64,000 nucleotides of DNA from Parasponia andersonii (GCA_002914805.1 JXTB01000503.1:219000-282999); one strand, 5' to 3'; counted from the stretch's first letter, positions 12,319 to 25,500 are shown. Made by a program: numbers and translations. The notes: a model not told the origin generated them from the sequence alone.

Positions 12319-15300
12319 TTACACATCTTCCATGTTCTGATCATTGTCATTGTCTCCATCATAGTATTCATCGTCGCGTTGGATTTGCTTGTCCCGGGTG
12401 TGCTCTGCAAAAACATTTTCATGAAGTTCGGAAGAGAAGAAAACGAGAAGTCAGGAGCCAAAACATGTTAGATGTATCCTGAAAGTATGCGTGCCAAGAT
12501 TGAAAAAGAGGGAAACAAAAAGCGTGTATGGGGGTGTGATTTTATAATTTTTCACTTACGATCCACACGCTCATCTGGGTTCTGCTCATCTTCGTCAAAA
12601 TCAGGGATATAAAAGTCTGGAGGAACCTGCAAAAAACAGGAAAACAGTGAAATTAACATATTATTCCATTAGCCGAAGAAAAAAAAAAACCATTGTGATA
12701 TAATGTTATTCTGGTTATTTGCAAATCGTAGTAGCTTAGGATTCTCATAAAACGAATCATCCTAATCTCCTTTGAAGGACAATATTGATTAAGATGCCCT
12801 GAAAGAAAACAGATGTCTTAGCACAACCTAGTCTTTTGAGTTGGACTTGAAAACCTTCCTGGAACAGGTGGGTTTTGGGCCAACTTCCCTCCCAAGGTCC
12901 AAAGTAACCAACTCCAAAATTCAGCACTGCTTCAAAATCAATAATGTGAATGGAATTTTTTTCTCTTTTTTTTCTTTTGTGGTTTGAAGTGAATGAAAGA
13001 CAGTTGCTATGAATAAATATGTGATTCAATGTCTAATTCAAACATAAGGACAATGGTTGAGCGAAAGGAAACAAATCAGGTGTATCAATACACTAAAACT
13101 TCAATATCGGGTTAAAAACTGCTTAGGCAAACATTTAGTTGTTACTCACCTCCTGCATTTGTACGCTAGGAGCGTGTTGAATGTAACGAAGATTCTCCAA
13201 GACCTGCACTTTAATCGTGCCAAGATACGATTTACTATTTAAGTTCTCCTGCATAATTGGCACTCAACAAAAGAAAAATAAGAGAATGAAGGATATAGTC
13301 AATTGTACATAGAATATAGTTGCAAAGTGCAAACTAAAAGTAATAACATTGTTTGACAAAACAAAAACCAGCTGGTTCGTATCATGGATCGGTTTCTTTG
13401 TGTACAGCAAGTAAAAAAAGAAGAAGAAGAAGAAGGAAGTAAGCTAAATAAAAAAATAATAACATAGAAGTTCAAAAGTGACGTACGATCTGCCCACTTG
13501 GAATCGTCAATGAATACTCTGGGGCGAAATACTTAATATACTCGTTATCTGGGATCTCTGCAAAATGATCATAACAAAATCTTTTAGAATTTAATAGAAT
13601 GGAAAATCTTTATCGAAAAAAAAGGGGAGCAATACAAGCTTGATCCAAGGTAATCACAAGTGAACAGAAGTTCAGAAAGAAACGAAACCATTCAACCCAT
13701 TATTATTTATTTTTCCTAACAAAATAATAGTTTGAATGACAACCATCCGTCCTCCTCTTCCACCCACAGACGTACACGCTCAAAGAAGTAGAACCACCCT
13801 ATATAGTTAATATTGCAAAATCACACAACCAAAATTGTCCTTATATCGCAGTTTTCTTTTTCTTCATTGCTTACATAAGATTTTCCAAGACGAAGTAGTG
13901 AGAATGGAAAATCAGTCATGCAGGATAGTGTAAATATATTGAAATGCAGAAATCAGAAGAGCAGGATAATATAATAATAGTGTCGGAGATAAAAGTGTTA
14001 TTGAACACTAACAGCTGAACATGATTTATAACATGTCGCAGGATCCCAAGAAAGATTGAGCAAACTAAACCTAAATGAAATGTAAAACACATTTACCAAG
14101 TCTTAAAATAGCAGCAATACAGGCTAAAACACTAAATTGCCGACATTTATATGATAGATAGTCACTACATTACAAGTAGGTAGGTAAAATGCGTTAAGAG
14201 GGTTTTCATCAATTTGCAGTTACAGGTTGAATGTCTACATTACAGCAAACAGGTTCCAAATTTCAATCCCCCTAAACAACCTGCCCTCAACCACGAGAAA
14301 CAGAAAGAAAAATAGTAATTGAATTCAAGATACCTTGTAGCTACTGCCATAGAAAAACAACATGACCTCATTTATTAATCATTGCTTCATCGAGTGGCAG
14401 CATGTAGAATAACTATCTTACCAAATTTATTATGAAATCAACAGCATTTCACCACATTTTGAACCAAGCATCAAAAGGTAGAGTGAAATTGACTTAACAT
14501 ACCATTTGGAATCTCTGTGTCTAGAAGAACTCCAGTTTCAACAGTCCAACATCGAGCAACATTCTCTTTTGTGTATCCCCCACCTCCAGTAACCTGCAGG
14601 GATACCGTGTCATCTCTGTAAGCCAAACGAGGACAATTATATATAATGATTTACCTGAACTACAATAAAAAAGAATAGATACCAGTAAGGGCAAATTGAA
14701 TTTCTTCACAAACCTAACACATTCAGCATGACCTGGAAAAAGCATCGAAAGAGACCACTTAGCATATCTTTCCATAAAGCTAACCAAGAGTCAACTAGTT
14801 AAAGATTATTATTATTATCGAGAGAATGGGCTACGGAACAACTTTAAGTCCCGCAGATCAACTTTGGACCCAAGTTAAGTGACTTGTATTATTCCCCTGT
14901 TTTCTCAATAAGTCCATAGTTACAAGGCAACACATCCCTTTAGTTGTAGTCACAAATTCACAACATTATTTTAGATCTAGGTTGTTTAATACTGATAAGA
15001 CATGTTAAAATAACACATGGGATGTCAAAGGTTGAATATAAAGCCTGCACATGATATTCCACCCTTGCCTATATAACTCCCTTTAAATAATAAAAATGGA
15101 GAAGAAAAATGATTCAGAAAATAATATGCACCATCAATGGAGAGATTGAAGCAGCCCAAGCGATCTCCAGCTAGTGAATCTGCTCCACATTGAAGAACTA
15201 TGACACCTGGTTGATATGTTTCAACAACCTTGGAAATGATCTGCAAAATTGGAATTTGCCAATAAAGAAAAAGGCTTATGCTTGACATCACACGAGATAA

Positions 15301-18300
15301 AACAACATTTATATTGAATTTAGGTGCTTCTAACAGACTTACAGTTTTAAAAAGACGAGTGAAGCTAGTGTCATCTATTCCATCCTTGAGTGGAACATTA
15401 ATAGCATAAAACTTGCCTTCTCTTTCTCCTGTTTCCTTTTTCAGGGTAAAATACCAAACAATATTGTTACACTTAAATTTTCCAAAGCTAACATAGACAT
15501 TTCAAGCGAACTAGAGAAAGAAGGGAAAAAAAAAAAAGAATAAATAAAGGACAAGAACATACAGGAAAAAAAAAGGGGAGGAATCATAAAGCAAACTGTC
15601 CTGAGTATCTTGAAATCATATGCACAGAATGCTAACAAATGGGAAAAAAAGGAAAACAGGACAAGGTAATTGGTGGAGAAATAACTGTGGAATAAATACA
15701 GATGGCTGTTTTTATAAAGTTTAACGGCTAAAACAAAAAGATAAATGAACATAAGCATTCCTTTAAATACTTTTTTTGAAGATTGTTCATAGCAGAAACT
15801 GTTTTAAGGATGGCAAGTAACAACATAGACTTCAAAGAACATAATAACTGCATGTTTTACTCATAGAAAAGTAAGTGCACCAGGATGTTAGCAAACTCAT
15901 TTGCAGGTGCAAGTGGCATGGTAATTTAAGTACATAAAGATAACCCAGTAGGTAAGAAGTGACCGAGACTATAAGTAGAAATGCTTCGATATGGACCATC
16001 TTAGGAATATATGAGAAATTAACCCATACAACAATAAAGTTGAAAATATAATCTACTGCAAGAATTATAGTGTACAAGAATTAAAACATACAAGAGGCTT
16101 AAAAAGTCACCTTGACATCACCAGTTCCTGGAAAAAACTTGTCTCCAAACTTGTGAAAACTAACAGTCATCACCCTGTCATGTTGAACTATGCAAATTCG
16201 ATTAGAGTTCAAAGCTAGATTAACGGCTAGAGTCAAAATTTGGATCCGCTATGATTCACTGGTAGTAATTGACTGTAAGAGAGCACATTATGACACTAAG
16301 GACTAGCGCTCATTCAAATGCTCGTTCATCTTAATGGCTTGGGGAAGAGCAGACCAATTATTTTGGCATGATGCCCATTCCAAAAATCTAAGGAATCAGT
16401 CTAAAGCTATCATCACAATTCACAATAAAAAACTGTACCTATAAAAGCCTAATCCGCTGATTCAGCTAAGTGTGAGCAAGAGATGGTACATAACTTTGTC
16501 TTTTGATTAACTCCAATGCTTATAATTCCATTACACTCCAATTTCTAAATACGAGCAGTAAATTCGAAGGCTACCTACCTGTCAGTGAAATAANNNNNNN
16601 NNNNNNNNNNCGATATCAATATATAAAACACGAGTGTGATGTTTTAGAAGCTCCAAGATCCCCAAGACCAAGTCATTTATATAACAAAACCCAGATGCTT
16701 CGCATTTCTTGGCATGGTGGAGACCACCAGCCCAATTTATAGCAATGTCACAAAGTTGGTTGTTCAACCTGTGTGCAGCATCTGCTAGCAAATGTCAACA
16801 AGTTTGAAAAAGCACAACTCAAAACCAATAAGAAGGCCAGCATAATCTGATTTACCTATTGTTCCACCAGCATAGATTTGACAAAACTCGAACAAATTCT
16901 CAAAGACAGGGCAATCTTCTCCAAGATTATCTTAGCAAAAACGGCAAAAGAAGATAATAAGGGAGACTTTTTCTTAAACAAAACCAAAAACTTGTTGTCC
17001 AATTTATTCTATTTAAACATGCTACATTTCTTGAATAGTAAGAGAATAAGTTCATTATCTAGGAAGGAAATTGGAAAACGAATAAAATCCATGCTCAAAA
17101 ACCAGGTTAGGTCTACAACCTACTTGAAAATCAGTCGTTATACAGAGGAAACATAAATAGAAAAAGAAAAATGCAATAAAAGCACCAAAAATCATAAGAC
17201 CAGCACCAATCTTATTTTCTGCCAAAAAGCGTGGAACCTCAGTTGCAACCTGTACTGTTAAGACAATAGTAATTATGAAAACAAGTCACATACACTAGCT
17301 TAATACAATTTAATGACACACGGTCAGTATAGCCATAAATCACAAGATACCACTAAAATGCACACAATTCACTTCTTCTCTACTTAGAGTGACACCAAGT
17401 CTTAAAAGTTCTGGCCTCAATACTAATAAGAATGGCCTAGAACCTTTTCCTTCAGTAATGAGTGAGGAAAATGCATTGCTCAGTGTCTTAATTATCCTCT
17501 AAAGCGTCTGAAACAATTGTCTCTACCATTAACCCTCTTTACTTCTAATAAGAACAAATCATGCCTAAGTTGTGAAAAATGAAGCAATTATTCATCTCAG
17601 AGAGTCATACATTTCGCCAATTCATTCCCGAACAAGTGCTGTGTATCGGGCGTAATCCGATGTAGAAAATTGACATAATCAGCTGAATGGAATTGAGCAA
17701 GCTCAACCGGATATGCCTTGTGAGGCCGCTGCAGTATAGTAGATAAAACAACAATAGAAATATCAACACTCTCTAAGTCTTTACTAAGTTAATAGAAAGA
17801 AACTAAAAAACAAGTACAAGAAATGGTAACCAACATATATTTCCATCTTCTTGTGGAGCTCATAGGAGAGGACTAGATGGTGGGTCATACATAGACGGTG
17901 GGGTTTCATAGGATGATTAGGACCAAAGTAAACACTTCCCACATCCCCTGCAACAAAATTTTTTTCTATAATTACATCTCAATAACCCATCAAGTCAAGA
18001 AATTGCAAAGGCAGCTGCCCTGTCCCCCCGTTTGGTCATCAAGAAAATCTTAAAAGCAAAAATGAAAAGGGGTACAAAATTCTGCAACTTTAAATAGTTT
18101 TCCCAAGACCCATTTCAATAAATAAAGCATAAACAAAAAATTTTACATTGAGTTGGTCCAAAATTTTCTTAGCAGCCAAACAGGGGAAAGCGAGGAAAAC
18201 CAAAAGGGTTTAGCTAAAGGACATGGCCGAGTGAATAAACATAATAGAAATTAAATTGAAAAAACAAAGAGAAATTGAATTTGGAGAAAAGAGAAAGCTA

Positions 18301-18339
18301 ACCGTCATAGAAGTAAGAGATTCTGTCCTTGGAGCGCAT
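12319..18339 (-). CDS. HDA9: Histone deacetylase, class I RPD3/HDA1 family, HDA9 type, 14 exons
   Basis: Zinc-dependent nuclear deacetylase that removes acetyl groups from histone tails. My exons, in order, are 18339-18303, 17947-17835, 17728-17611, 16930-16856, 16781-16579, 16174-16111, 15435-15343, 15240-15132, 14732-14683, 14593-14503, 13557-13487, 13248-13150, 12626-12560 and 12404-12319. The protein starts [13 protein letters not shown], has [13 protein letters not shown] and [12 protein letters not shown] (with a zinc-ligand Asp), then [15 protein letters not shown] with the catalytic-type Tyr. It ends in the acidic tail [18 protein letters not shown], characteristic of HDA9 orthologues. 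A 17-N gap in exon 5 hides the DVHHGD zinc motif. With 17 extra bases the exons total 1293 nt (430 aa); Arabidopsis HDA9 is about 426 aa. Gene identity is by recall, not by search. Confidence 0.95.
16594..16610. other. Assembly gap (17 N) in HDA9 exon 5
   Basis: Seventeen Ns replace the codons after YIDI and before FYFTDR. The family order needs about 34 bases here (two bases finishing an Asp codon, ten codons, two bases of a Phe codon). The stated length therefore breaks the frame and is probably 17 bases too short. Confidence 0.95.
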
Positions 18340-18826
18340 TGTAGAGAAAATCACAGAAAGCTACACGAGAAGATGGAAATATATACGTACACGATACATG
18401 TAAATGTATATGTATTGTGTATGGGCTTTTTTTTTTTTTCCTCTTGATATTCACTTCTTAAGCTTTCGCCATGTCAGAGCCCCATGAAGAGAGAAAGTGG
18501 AGAAAAGGAGAAGAGACGACAGAGAGAGCTAGATTTTTGGTCTTTTGGACTTTGGAGAAGGGCCAGCGACGCGCACAGTTTAATGTTTTTGGGCCTCCAG
18601 AGTTCTTGACTTGGTCAACAGCCCAGATAGTGCTCAACCATGATGAGGTGGCATGAATCCACTACATGTACTGGAGTCATGGGTAGAAACATAACCGGAG
18701 AGGATTCTAAACACTGTTCTAATAAGAACCGGAGAGGACCTTCGATTGTTCTCACCTTCTCGCAGTCACAGGCAACCTTTAATCGCTCCACCTTCTCCTA
18801 GGGCTTGCAAATTTCCCAATTTTCCT
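18340..18826. promoter_or_regulatory. Shared upstream region of divergent HDA9 and COX7a-like genes, with likely 5' UTR exon
   Basis: HDA9 starts leftward at 18339. On the right, 18750-18826 looks like a pyrimidine-rich 5' UTR ending in the good donor CCT|GTAAGA at 18827, as expected for a non-coding first exon of the downstream + strand gene. The motif AACCGGAGAGGA occurs twice (near 18692 and 18727). The transcription start sites are inferred. Confidence 0.45.
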
Positions 18827-20218
18827 GTAAGATTTTATTTCTTTTGTTATTATTAATTTTGTTATTTTGTTATTTTTTTGCTTTAATGCTAATAAATTTG
18901 ATTATCATGCACTATATAAGATGAGTTCATGGATCTAGGTTTGGTTGGGGTTTGTCGTATCTCATTTTCCATTGTCGTTTTTTATTTTGTATTCGATTGA
19001 TTGATTGATTTTCTTGAGGAGTACTATTCTAATTCAGATTTATGACTATGTTTCTGTATTGGATTATTATTTTTTCCCCAATCATGGTGTGTTTGGTTGT
19101 GATTAATTCGTGTTATTTACCTTTTTTTTTTTAATTGTTGGGGGTTCTATTTGGGTTGGTGGAAAATTTACATTATTAAACGTCCTAGGAATGTTGAGAG
19201 TTCTTTCCTTTTTTTTTTTTTTTGGCTTGTTTGCAGTTTGCACCATGAAATTGGACCCTTTTTCGCAAGCAAAATTGCGAGAAGCTCTATGTAATTTACC
19301 AGTGGTTTACAAGTTCCAATTAAAATTTTGTAAATGGCTTCATTAGTTAGGTTAATGTCATAAATTTCTACTAATTGAGGCCGATTCGACTGTTTTCTTT
19401 GTATACACAGTTGACACAACTCATACAATTTAGTGTTTTGCTGTTGAAGAGGTTTGTGTTTTGTTTATAGGCACCTTCAATGTTGCCTTTGATAGAGAAA
19501 TGCTTGGTAAACATGACTTGGATTCTACCTTGTGTCTCCTTGTAGTTGTTATAGTAAACAGCTTTGTCCTATGATATCTAAGTATCGTCCTGTTGAATCT
19601 TGCATTTGTATCAAATCACAGCTTCAGAAAACTTTTTGTGCAAGTTAGCTCGTGTAGTCGGTCGGGAGTCCTCAGGATTTCACTAAGTCTATTCTGAGTA
19701 TGGTCAGGCTGGTTTTGGATAATTTGAAGGGGAAAAGGAAAAAGAAGAAAGTTTTTCTTTGTGAAGAAAATCTATGAGCTTTGGTTTACTGTTAGAGTTC
19801 TGGGCAGATTAGCTTGCTTGGTTTACTGTTAAGAGTTTTGGGCTTTATGGAGCGTAGTTTTCAGAGCAAATGTTTCATGTTAGAAATGCACAGTGATGCT
19901 GATCGAAAAGCCCCATTTATAGTTATAACCAAGTAGATAATATAAACTAAAAAGCTAAGAAAGGAATCTGTATAATTTTGGCAAATTGGATTCTTTACAT
20001 TTCTTTTGCCCGACAACTTTTAAGCGAAGAGGATGGAACCTTGTGTTACTAGGTATAGGGGGGTAAAAAAATTGGATGGATGTGCCTCTTACTAGGAATA
20101 TTAGTAAGAGAGAGGTTAAAGGATCATAGCAAATTGACCAACCTATTAAAAAATTATTCCCAAACAGTCCCTCTTAACCCATGGAAACAATGCTGTAGTG
20201 AAATGGATCAGTTGATAA

Positions 20219-20411
20219 CTAGATGCTAGAAAGTATGTCCCTATTTCTTCTATATCTTGAAAATCTACTGCTTTCATTACTATTATATGTTTTTTTTGAA
20301 GAAGAAGAAAAGAAAAGAAAAGGAAATTTTCCTCTCTCTCTCTATAGATGCTAGAAAGTATGTCCCCAGTTCTTCTATATCTTGAAAATCTACTGCTTTC
20401 ATTATTATTAT
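20219..20411. repeat. Local direct duplication with ATT and GAA microsatellites
   Basis: A segment of about 65 bp beginning TAGATGCTAGAAAGTATGTC at 20219 recurs at 20346 with only a few changes. Each copy ends in an ATT-rich run followed by GAAGAAGAAAAG. It borders the larger tandem array to the right and seems to be part of the same unstable region. Confidence 0.8.
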
Positions 20412-20578
20412 TATTATTATTATTATTCTTATTATTATTTTGAAGAAGAAAAGAAAAGAGAAGGAAATCCTCCCCTCTCTCTCTCTCTCTACTGCTTTCA
20501 TTATTATTATTATGAAGAAGAAGAAGAAAAGAAAAGGAAAGGAAATCCTCTCTCTCTCTCTCTCTCACGTGCACCCGT

Positions 20579-22228
20579 GGATTCTCCATTTCCATGCTTC
20601 CAAACTTTATTGTCATTACGAATTTCTATTGATACTTTGATTTGGTGCTTCTTGCTTCGTGTGCTCGTTTCATTATTATTACTATTATTATTATTATGAA
20701 GAAGAAGAAGGAGAAGAAGAAAAGAAAAGGAAATCCTCTCTCTCTCTCACTCTCATGCGCGCGTGCGGATTCTCCATTTCCATGCTTCCAAACTTTATTG
20801 TCATTACGAATTTCTATTGATACTTTGATTTGGTGCTTCTTCTTGCTTCGTGTGCCATCATGTTTGCTTGCCTAATGTCTCTTTGGCATCTTCATCGATG
20901 TGAATTTTGTTTGATTTCACACACACACTCTCTCTCTCGCGCGCTCGCAGATTCTCCATTTCCATGCTTCCAGACTTTATTGTCATTACGAATTTCTATT
21001 GATACTTTGATTTGGTGCTTCTTCTTACTTCGTGTGTCATCATGTTTGCTTGCCGAATGTCTCTTTGGCATCTTCACCGATGTGAATTCTGTTTGATTTC
21101 ACTCTCTCACTCTCTCTCTCTCACACATGTGCGCTCACGGATTCTCCATTTCCATGCTTCCAAACTTTATTGTCATTACGAATTTCTATTGATACTTTGA
21201 TTTGGTGCTTCTTCTTGTTTCGTGTGCCATCATGNTTCTTGCTTTGTGTGCTGGTTTCATTATTATTATTATTATTATTATGAAGAAGAAGAAAGGAAAA
21301 GGAAATCCTCTCTCTCTCTCTCTCTCTCACTCTCTCGCGGGCGCACGGATTCTCCATTTCCATGCTTCCAAACTTTATTGTCATTACGAATTTCTATTGA
21401 TACTTTGATTTGGTGCTTCTTCTTTCTTCGTGTGCCATCATGTTTGCTTGCCTAATGTCTCTTTGGCATCTTCATCGATGTGAATTCTGTTTGATTTCAC
21501 ACACACTCTCTCTCTCTCGCGCTCGCGGATTCTCCATTTCCATGCTTCTAGACTTTATTGTCATTACGAATTTCTATTGATACTTTGATTTGGTGCTTTT
21601 TCTTACTTCGTGTGCCATCATTTTTGCTTGCGTAATGTCTCTTTGGCATCTTCACCGATGTGAATTCTATTTGATTTCACTCTCTCTCTCTCTCTCTCTC
21701 TCACTCACGCGTGCTCACGGATTCTCCATTTCCATGCTTCCAAACTTTATTGTCATTACGAATTTCTATTTATACTTTGATTTGGTGCTTCTTCTTGTTT
21801 CGTGTGCCATCATGTTTGCTGGCCTAATGTTTCTTTGGCATCTTCATCAATTTGAATTCTGTCTGATTACGTACTCTCTCTCTCGTGGATTCTCCATTTC
21901 CATGCTTCCAAACTTTATTGTCATTGCGAATTTCTATTGATACTTTGATTTGGTGCTTCTTCTTGCTTCGTGTGCCATCATGTTTACTTGCCTAATGTCT
22001 CTTTGGCATCTTCATCAATCTAAATTCTGTCTGATTTCACACACACACTCTTTCTCTCTCTCTCTCGCGGATTCTCCATCTCTCTCTCTCACAGATTCTC
22101 CGTCTCCATGCTTCCAGACTTTATTGTCATTATGAATTTCTATTGATACTTTGATTTGGTGCTTCTTCTTGCTTTGTGTGCCATCATGTTTGCTTGCCTA
22201 ATGTCTCTTTGGCGTCTTCATCAATGTG
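20579..22228. repeat. Tandem array, about nine copies of a ~185-bp unit with embedded microsatellites
   Basis: Units beginning GATTCTCCATTTCCATGCTTC start at about 20580, 20768, 20950, 21140, 21348, 21528, 21720, 21888 and 22094, a spacing of 168-208 bp. Each contains a conserved run through TTGTCATTACGAATTTC and GTGCCATCATGTTTGCTTG, then a CA/CT microsatellite whose length explains most of the period variation. A single N at 21235 lies inside. The array occupies the presumed first intron of the COX7a-like gene. Confidence 0.9.
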
Positions 22229-22229
22229 N

Positions 22230-22532
22230 CAAAAGTATTTCCAGAACATCCACAAACACACACACCTTAAAGGACCATATGATAAGATCACATCTGTTGC
22301 CATTCCTCTTGCTTTGGCAGCTTCCTCCTTGTATCTAATCGTAAGTTTCTAATTCGTAACTTACAAATAATTTCCTTTTTTTTTTTTCCCCTAATGGATT
22401 ATGTAAGCCTTCCCAATTAGGTAACTTGTTGATGCCACTGACTAGTTTGCTATACAAATTCTGATGCTTCGTGGCTTGTTTCAGGGACGAGGGATCTATA
22501 ACATGTCGCATGGGATTGGAAAGAAAGAATGA
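22230..22532 (+). CDS. Cytochrome c oxidase subunit 7a-like protein, 3' two coding exons (5' exon missing)
   Basis: Small mitochondrial inner-membrane protein of the COX7a family, a nuclear-encoded respiratory complex IV subunit. Exons 22230-22340 and 22485-22532 join to give QKYFQNIHKHTHLKGPYDK, then a hydrophobic segment ITSVAIPLALAASSLYLI, then GRGIYNMSHGIGKKE and a stop. That is 52 visible residues of a family protein of roughly 68. The N-terminal residues (in relatives a short basic stretch ending in a Lys-Gln-Lys motif) are absent. The sequence immediately before the exon is a single N at 22229 preceded by array DNA that does not provide an AG acceptor, so I infer that exon sequence was lost at an assembly join. 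The intron between the visible exons is normal GT/AG. Confidence 0.75.
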
Positions 22533-25500
22533 GGCAAAGAATTTCTGTTGATAATGGAGCTTGACAATTTGGTTATAGCTACTTGAGGTTTTAAAAGTTA
22601 ATGCATCCAGGATTGTAAGACTGGTGTTGTTTTTGAATTATTTTGTTCCTCTGCTTTAATAATTGCTTTATTGCGGAATCCTTACCACCAATGGAAGTTG
22701 AATCTCTACTTTTCTATGTTGACTTTGTTTTTGTTTTTTAAGTGCATTGCACGTACATTTTGAGACGTCTTTGACTGTTTGATTCACACTTGATTACTCG
22801 AGAGGGGCTTTGAGTAAGTAGTAGTCTCTGCTATATACAGCGTGCGTGTGTTAGCCGATGGTTAGGAGGCGATCAATACACAAAAATCTCCTTGTGTCTA
22901 AAAGACCAAAGCATATTGAATGGGCCAAGTAGGAACAAAAAGCCGAAAAGAAAAAAACGAACTCAAAAAATGAAGAAAAGGCATTAATACTTGTCCTCTC
23001 TATTTAGTTGCCTTGACAAAACAATAAAAGGATCAGTGCCAGGCTGAACCATGTGTCAATTCCCAAAATCATCGAAGCAAAATGAAAACAGAATACTCGT
23101 TAACAAACTCGAGGGAGCAGGCTCAACATGCCTAACAGTGCAACGAGCTTGGAAATGACGGTTGAATCTGAAAACAGAAGGTATTGAGGTGAGAACAAGA
23201 TTTATGAGAAAAGATGAATCGAGAGAGTTGCGGCACCGATATAACGGCAAATGTAAGACAATGGAAGAAAATGCCGTCGTCCTCTTGGCACCACTAGAAA
23301 ATGGGGGTCGTATCAACACCGATGTGGTATCTGACCGATTCAACAGATTACAAATCATTAGTGTTAAGCTCTTCTCGGTCCACTTATCTTATTTCTTGGG
23401 GTGTGTCATAATAGAATTTTTTGCAATTTCATTGGAGAGAAATTAATAAAGGGTAAGGCGCTTAATTAAATATAAGCTAGATAGTAATGAAAGTGGAGAA
23501 AATGATGGATAGTTGTAAGTAAGAACACAATTTTACGTTTCAGAGCATTATGGGTGCCTTAGATAATATAACTTGCAAGTAAACATGTGCGAGTGATTTC
23601 AGTGTTTTTGACACAGTTGATATTAGTCATTTAGTTAGAAATAACTAAGTAGATTAATTAGAAATAAGCACAAAGATGGTCAGAAATAAAAAATACTACA
23701 AAATGAATAATTAGAAAATTAACTCTTGACACAAAAAATTTCAATCATTTTGTCAAATATTTAAAAAAACACGTTGAAAATAAAGATATCAGGACAATAT
23801 TACCTATTAGATGGTTAGTTTTTGACTGAAGGGTAAAATCATTCATGATATTAATAATGAACAAAAATTAAACACAAATGGTTGAACTCAGTGATCAACA
23901 ACACATTTGAAAAGAACGTATTATTTAGTAGCATGTAACAACTCAACGTGTCGACAACATTTTCTCATGGATCACATGTAATAATATGGCTAGTTATTAT
24001 GTTAGTTAATAAGTGTTATTAAATAATGGAATAGGAGAAAATGGTCCATAATCAGTACTCCAAAATCTATAGTATAAGAAGTTCGAGTGAGAATGATGGA
24101 TTGCTATTTTGAGAGAAAAATTGGTGGAGATTAGATAAAGGATAATGGAGGAATTTGACCAAGAAATGTAAGAGGTATGATGCATGGAGATCTTACAACA
24201 AAAGAGGGTTTTGACCAATATTGTGTATTAGTATTAATCAAACGATTAGAGTGGGAAGTCGGGTAAAACCGTGTGGGAATAGGAGAGAGAATGAGTGGAA
24301 TCTTATAAGCAAAATGTTGGAATAATAATTAAAGAAATAGAGAAAAATATCGATATTAGTGAAAATTTTGGAAAAATATAAAAATTAATAGAAATTAAAT
24401 TTAAAGTATAAAAATATTTGGTAAAATTTTTTGTATAATTTAAAAATATAAAACATACTCTATTTATCGAAATTACATGAATGTATTATAAACTTAGAAT
24501 AAAAAATTATGATCAGAATAAAAGAAATGGATAAATCTAGTTGAGTTAAAGCATTAAGAAAAAGTCATATACATAATATTTAATATACTCAAGATTCTAG
24601 AAAATATTTATAGGTAAAATTTTTAATTGAAATATATTATGTAAGGTGTATGATGTGTAAAAAACTGTAACGTGTATAAGATGTGCAAAAAATTGTAAGA
24701 CTAGTTTACTTTTTAGAATTCTCTAAAAGGGAGGAAACTTATCAATTTTAGTTTTTAATTCACATTCTGAAATTTTCCCAAAATTTTTCTGAAATTTTCT
24801 CTGAAATTTTCTGAAAATTTTATAAAAATTACACTATAAATTATAAATATCGATATTTTCACTGAAAATTTCCTGAAATTTTTTCAAAAAATTTTTAACC
24901 CCAAAAATATTTGGGTATCCTTAAAATTCCGAAATTCCGGAAAAATTTCGGAGAATTTTGAAGATGTTTTTGTCGTTGAATTGAAGGCATAGGCACCGTT
25001 AATTATTGAGACCTTTTGGCAAAGGGTAATCGACGAGAAATGTAAGTATGAATAGATATGTTTATATAGTATATATAAGAATGTATAGATGCGTATTTAA
25101 TGAATGGACGACTGATAATTATGAGAGGATAGATGCAGTCCCAAATGATGGGAAGCGGCAAGGATGAGCTATGGAGGTCCAATAAGCAATTGGCACATCC
25201 TAAATGGTTAGGTACTTTGTTCTAATTATATACATCGAACAACTTCGCATATTTTGGGATGTGTTACATATTTGAGAGTGGTAAATGGTCCAATCCAATG
25301 GTGATACATGATAATTTGTAATTTGATGAAATTTCGTTCCACTCCACTGCGCCAATGGTGATATAGCCAATAAGACTTGGACATGTCACACTTTTTATTG
25401 AATTTGTGAAAAGTCAATTTTTTTTTTTATTATGTAAGTTTATTACAACATTTGAATTAATGACAAATTAAAATTTTAGCATAAGCCTCCTGATATAATG

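Noticed and set aside
14521..16077. Several minus-strand open frames of 80-105 codons within HDA9
   Set aside because: They are HDA9 exons read through into introns, or intron-only hydrophobic frames; only the exon parts are coding.
20146..22338. Many open frames of 60-156 codons on both strands
   Set aside because: They are translations of CT, GAA and ATT microsatellites and the tandem unit; the amino acid runs are compositional and the same frames recur in every copy.
23056..23446. Two overlapping open frames of about 100 codons on opposite strands
   Set aside because: No recognisable domain, splice context or start context; likely chance or old repeat.
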